From: Rhododendron vialii
Lineage: Eukaryota; Streptophyta; Magnoliopsida; Ericales; Ericaceae
DNA: 64,000 nt
Reading direction: 5' to 3'
NCBI RefSeq assembly: GCF_030253575.1
Contig: NC_080567.1
Coordinates: 30,330,501-30,394,500 of the forward strand
Shown here in pieces: positions 61,962 to 64,000 of the stretch. Both the position numbers and the translations under genes were made by a program. Position 1 is the first letter of the stretch. Each line of letters begins with the position of its first letter. The notes below the pieces were generated by a model, which saw only the letters and a program-made list of their open reading frames with translations, ran no database searches and was not told where the DNA came from.

Positions 61962-62281
61962 CTCTTAACGCGATAAACTACCACATTACCCACCCCACTA
62001 TCATGCTTACATAATCGGGCCATAAACTAACACTCACAAGCCCACTAAAGCATTAAAAGAAGCCCCTGTTACTTCACTGGTGTACTCTAATTTAGCTTGT
62101 ATGCAACCGTAACACAGAAGGGCCAAGATCTAAACCCCAAGCCCTTAACACTAGCAAATTTAAAGCAGTTTTACAGCGCAATCACAACAATTGAATATCA
62201 ACATATACAGTCAGATCTGAATGTAGATTATATAATGCGAATACAAACTGAAATGTAGAGATATGAGAACCTAAACGTTGG

Positions 62282-62282
<1 letters not shown>

Positions 62283-62319
<37 letters not shown>
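62283..62319. repeat. Poly-C tract of 37 bases
   Basis: An uninterrupted run of 37 C follows AACGTTGGA and precedes TACAAAAAAAATAAAAAATG. It has no counterpart at the paralogous place in the parent TMN intron (about 44,362). It may be a real homopolymer or a sequencing/assembly artefact. Confidence 0.95.
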
Positions 62320-62390
62320 TACAAAAAAAATAAAAAATGCAGCTGAAATCAATTAGCTTTTTTAATAAACACGTATTGCGTTACGTATAC

Positions 62391-62480
62391 CTTGTGATCG
62401 TACTCGGAAGCAAACGCCGGCGAGACGATGAGAAATGCGATGACGGCGATGAAGGGGAGGGATCCGACGGTGCGCCGCAT
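62391..62480 (-). pseudogene. Exon 1 of the broken TMN copy
   Basis: Encodes MRRTVGSLPFIAVIAFLIVS plus ASEYDHK, the signal peptide exon. It has the same 90-bp length and donor position as parent exon 1 (44,523-44,434). The frame and donor (ACAAG|GTATAC) are intact, but exon 2 of this copy is 15.8 kb downstream beyond three foreign genes. The upstream leader (GA-rich, GTCAGAGG) also matches the parent. Confidence 0.9.
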
Positions 62481-62661
62481 CGGATCTAATTGTGGAGAAG
62501 AGAAGGAGAGAGAGAGAAGTCAGAGGTGTGTTAATTACCTCTGCTTTTGCCTTCGGTTTAGAGAGACTGAGAGAGAGAGAGTTCACTGGAGGATTTTGTG
62601 ATATTAATCACAAATTTGCCCCACGAGTCAAACATATGAACACTTAGGCCCATTTCTTTCA

Positions 62662-62795
62662 GTTTTTATGTTTATTTTTTTAAAACCGGATGTCTGAGTC
62701 AATTTACGAACACTTTGACTAATTTCAAAATGCTAAAGATAACGACAGGGCAAACCATCTAATGGTCTAAACGTTCGAGCGTGATCAATGATACA
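62662..62795 (-). mobile_element. Au-like SINE, diverged
   Basis: Minus-strand reading holds TTAGATGGTTTGCCCTGTCG, TTATCTTTAGCATTTTG, and TCGTAAATTGACTCAGACAT before an A-rich tail. It is a more diverged member than the 34,636 copy. Confidence 0.55.
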
Positions 62796-64000
62796 AGTCA
62801 CAAGATGCTAAATTCTATTTGATGAATTGGGAAAGAAATTAGTACTATTTCGTTCAATCACACCGAAAATATATGTAAAATGTTACTCACCTTAAGTGGG
62901 ACCCGTACGGGAGTTTTATTTTGATGATATGATTTGCTTCTTTTGTAAAACTTGTTTGTTTAACAACGAGAGTAATAATTAGCGCAATTGAATTTCGGTA
63001 AAATACTTGATGAATCATTCAAGTCTTGGTCCTAAATTTGGGACTAAAATTTAGAGTCAAGATCGGTATTATTTGATCAAATACTTATCCAATGCCAAAT
63101 TAAGTGGATTTTTTTTTTTGTACGACAACCACATGGCATGAATGACTTGGATCATCAAAGTGAGATCTAACTTAAACACCACACAAAGTAGGTGTCAATA
63201 TATCACTCAAAAGAAATGTTGGAGAGGTATGAAACGATATATCTTAGGTAAATCACTTAAGCACAAAACGTTACTTATTTATCACAAGCTGTACATGAAT
63301 ATTACCAAAAGTTGTTATTGTTATTTAAGTCAACAAGGTTAATTTAAGAAAAAAAACGAATAACTTTTTGTGACTTTCACGTTAATCAAAGATTAAAATT
63401 TTTCTAAACCTTTCTCCCTAAATTGCCGTCCCAATCAAAGTATATATATGCAATATAAAAGAATTGGCTTGGATTCCATGAACCAGATTAACTTGGACTA
63501 TAAGCATCAAAATCCTTCTTTGTACATATCTAGTTGGGCCTGGTCAGGCCTTTCCATTAACCCCACGGACCAGAATACAAATAGGCCCATAGAAATACAG
63601 GCCTCTTTCCTTCTGATTTCCCTGTTCCCTTTCCCAGCTTCGGTGAAATAATATATACTAAACTCATCTATCAATTAGGTGATTTGGATTGAAAATACAG
63701 AATATAGGGTTGGTTAAACGAACTCGGATTTGGTTCGACAAGGCTCAAGTTTCCGCAGCTTTTTTATCGGGACAAAACTACTCCTAACACTCAACATAGA
63801 TAACGAGGTGGAGTATTTGTTTCGGTCTCGACGCAAGTTCGGTAGGGTCTTTATATGTAATGAATGATGTGGTGTGAGAGACAGGCGGGACACTACTTTA
63901 TCGTGGAGGTGACAGGATACCATATCTGCACTTTTATATTTTATTTTTTTATTGCAATAAGAAACACTATAAACTCCTTTCCTCAATCTTCACTTATCCT
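62796..64000. other. Right-end region without gene
   Basis: At 62,905-62,950 there is residual similarity to 45,085-45,120 (upstream of the TMN parent). Beyond this I see only AT-rich non-coding DNA. The short frames have no recognisable domain. Confidence 0.5.

Larger units (their letters stand above)
61515..62390 (-). other. Displaced intron-1 segment of the TMN copy
   Basis: Paralogous to about 43,540-44,433 of the parent gene: AAGTCATTGG, ATCAGTAC, CTTGGCCCC, ATAAACTACCAC, CCAAGATCTAAACCCCA and TTAAAGCAG occur in the same order. A hAT MITE (61,687-61,961) is inserted in it. The parent's foldback MITE is absent. Confidence 0.85.

Overview
The window is nuclear DNA from a flowering plant, almost certainly a eudicot. 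Intron-rich genes with GT/AG borders carry plant-only families: a group D MAP2K, MLO, MORF8/RIP1, chloroplast ferredoxin, GAUT and a PLS-class PPR. Between them lies AT-rich DNA full of (GA)n tracts, MITEs, SINE pieces and small LTR-like elements. I cannot name the species.

Layout. 1-1,210: intronless MKK7/9-type MAP2K (+). 1,100-5,930: a tandem duplication leaving two identical tRNA-Arg(TCG) genes and a relic of the MKK 3' end, since invaded by a Tourist-like foldback MITE and a complete 515-bp TRIM. 7,490-13,071: ten-exon phospholipase D, delta type (-). 17,988-21,486: four-exon MORF8/RIP1-like RNA editing factor (-). 24,070-33,891: fifteen-exon clade I MLO (MLO4/11-like, +). 35,117-35,581: intronless chloroplast ferredoxin (-). 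36,654-44,523: twelve-exon TMN8/11/12-type nonaspanin (-).

From 45,170 on is the most rearranged part. A tandem copy of the TMN gene follows head to tail, but it is wrecked. It has lost exons 3-10, carries a nonsense codon in exon 2, and its first intron is split by about 14 kb. That block holds, all on the minus strand, the 5' third of an NPC1-type sterol transporter gene (frame intact, abruptly truncated), an intronless PPR gene like At2g17210, and a GAUT3-like galacturonosyltransferase. TMN copy exon 1 reappears at 62,391-62,480.

Exon models were built by eye from splice sites, reading phase and family alignments from memory. For PLD, MORF8, MLO and TMN every exon joins in frame and the total length fits the family. 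The genes look like an unrelated syntenic neighbourhood, not a pathway. I saw no new defence, secretion or biosynthetic system. The noteworthy material is structural: datable insertions with target-site duplications, a paralogous empty site, and a possible NPC1/TMN chimeric locus.
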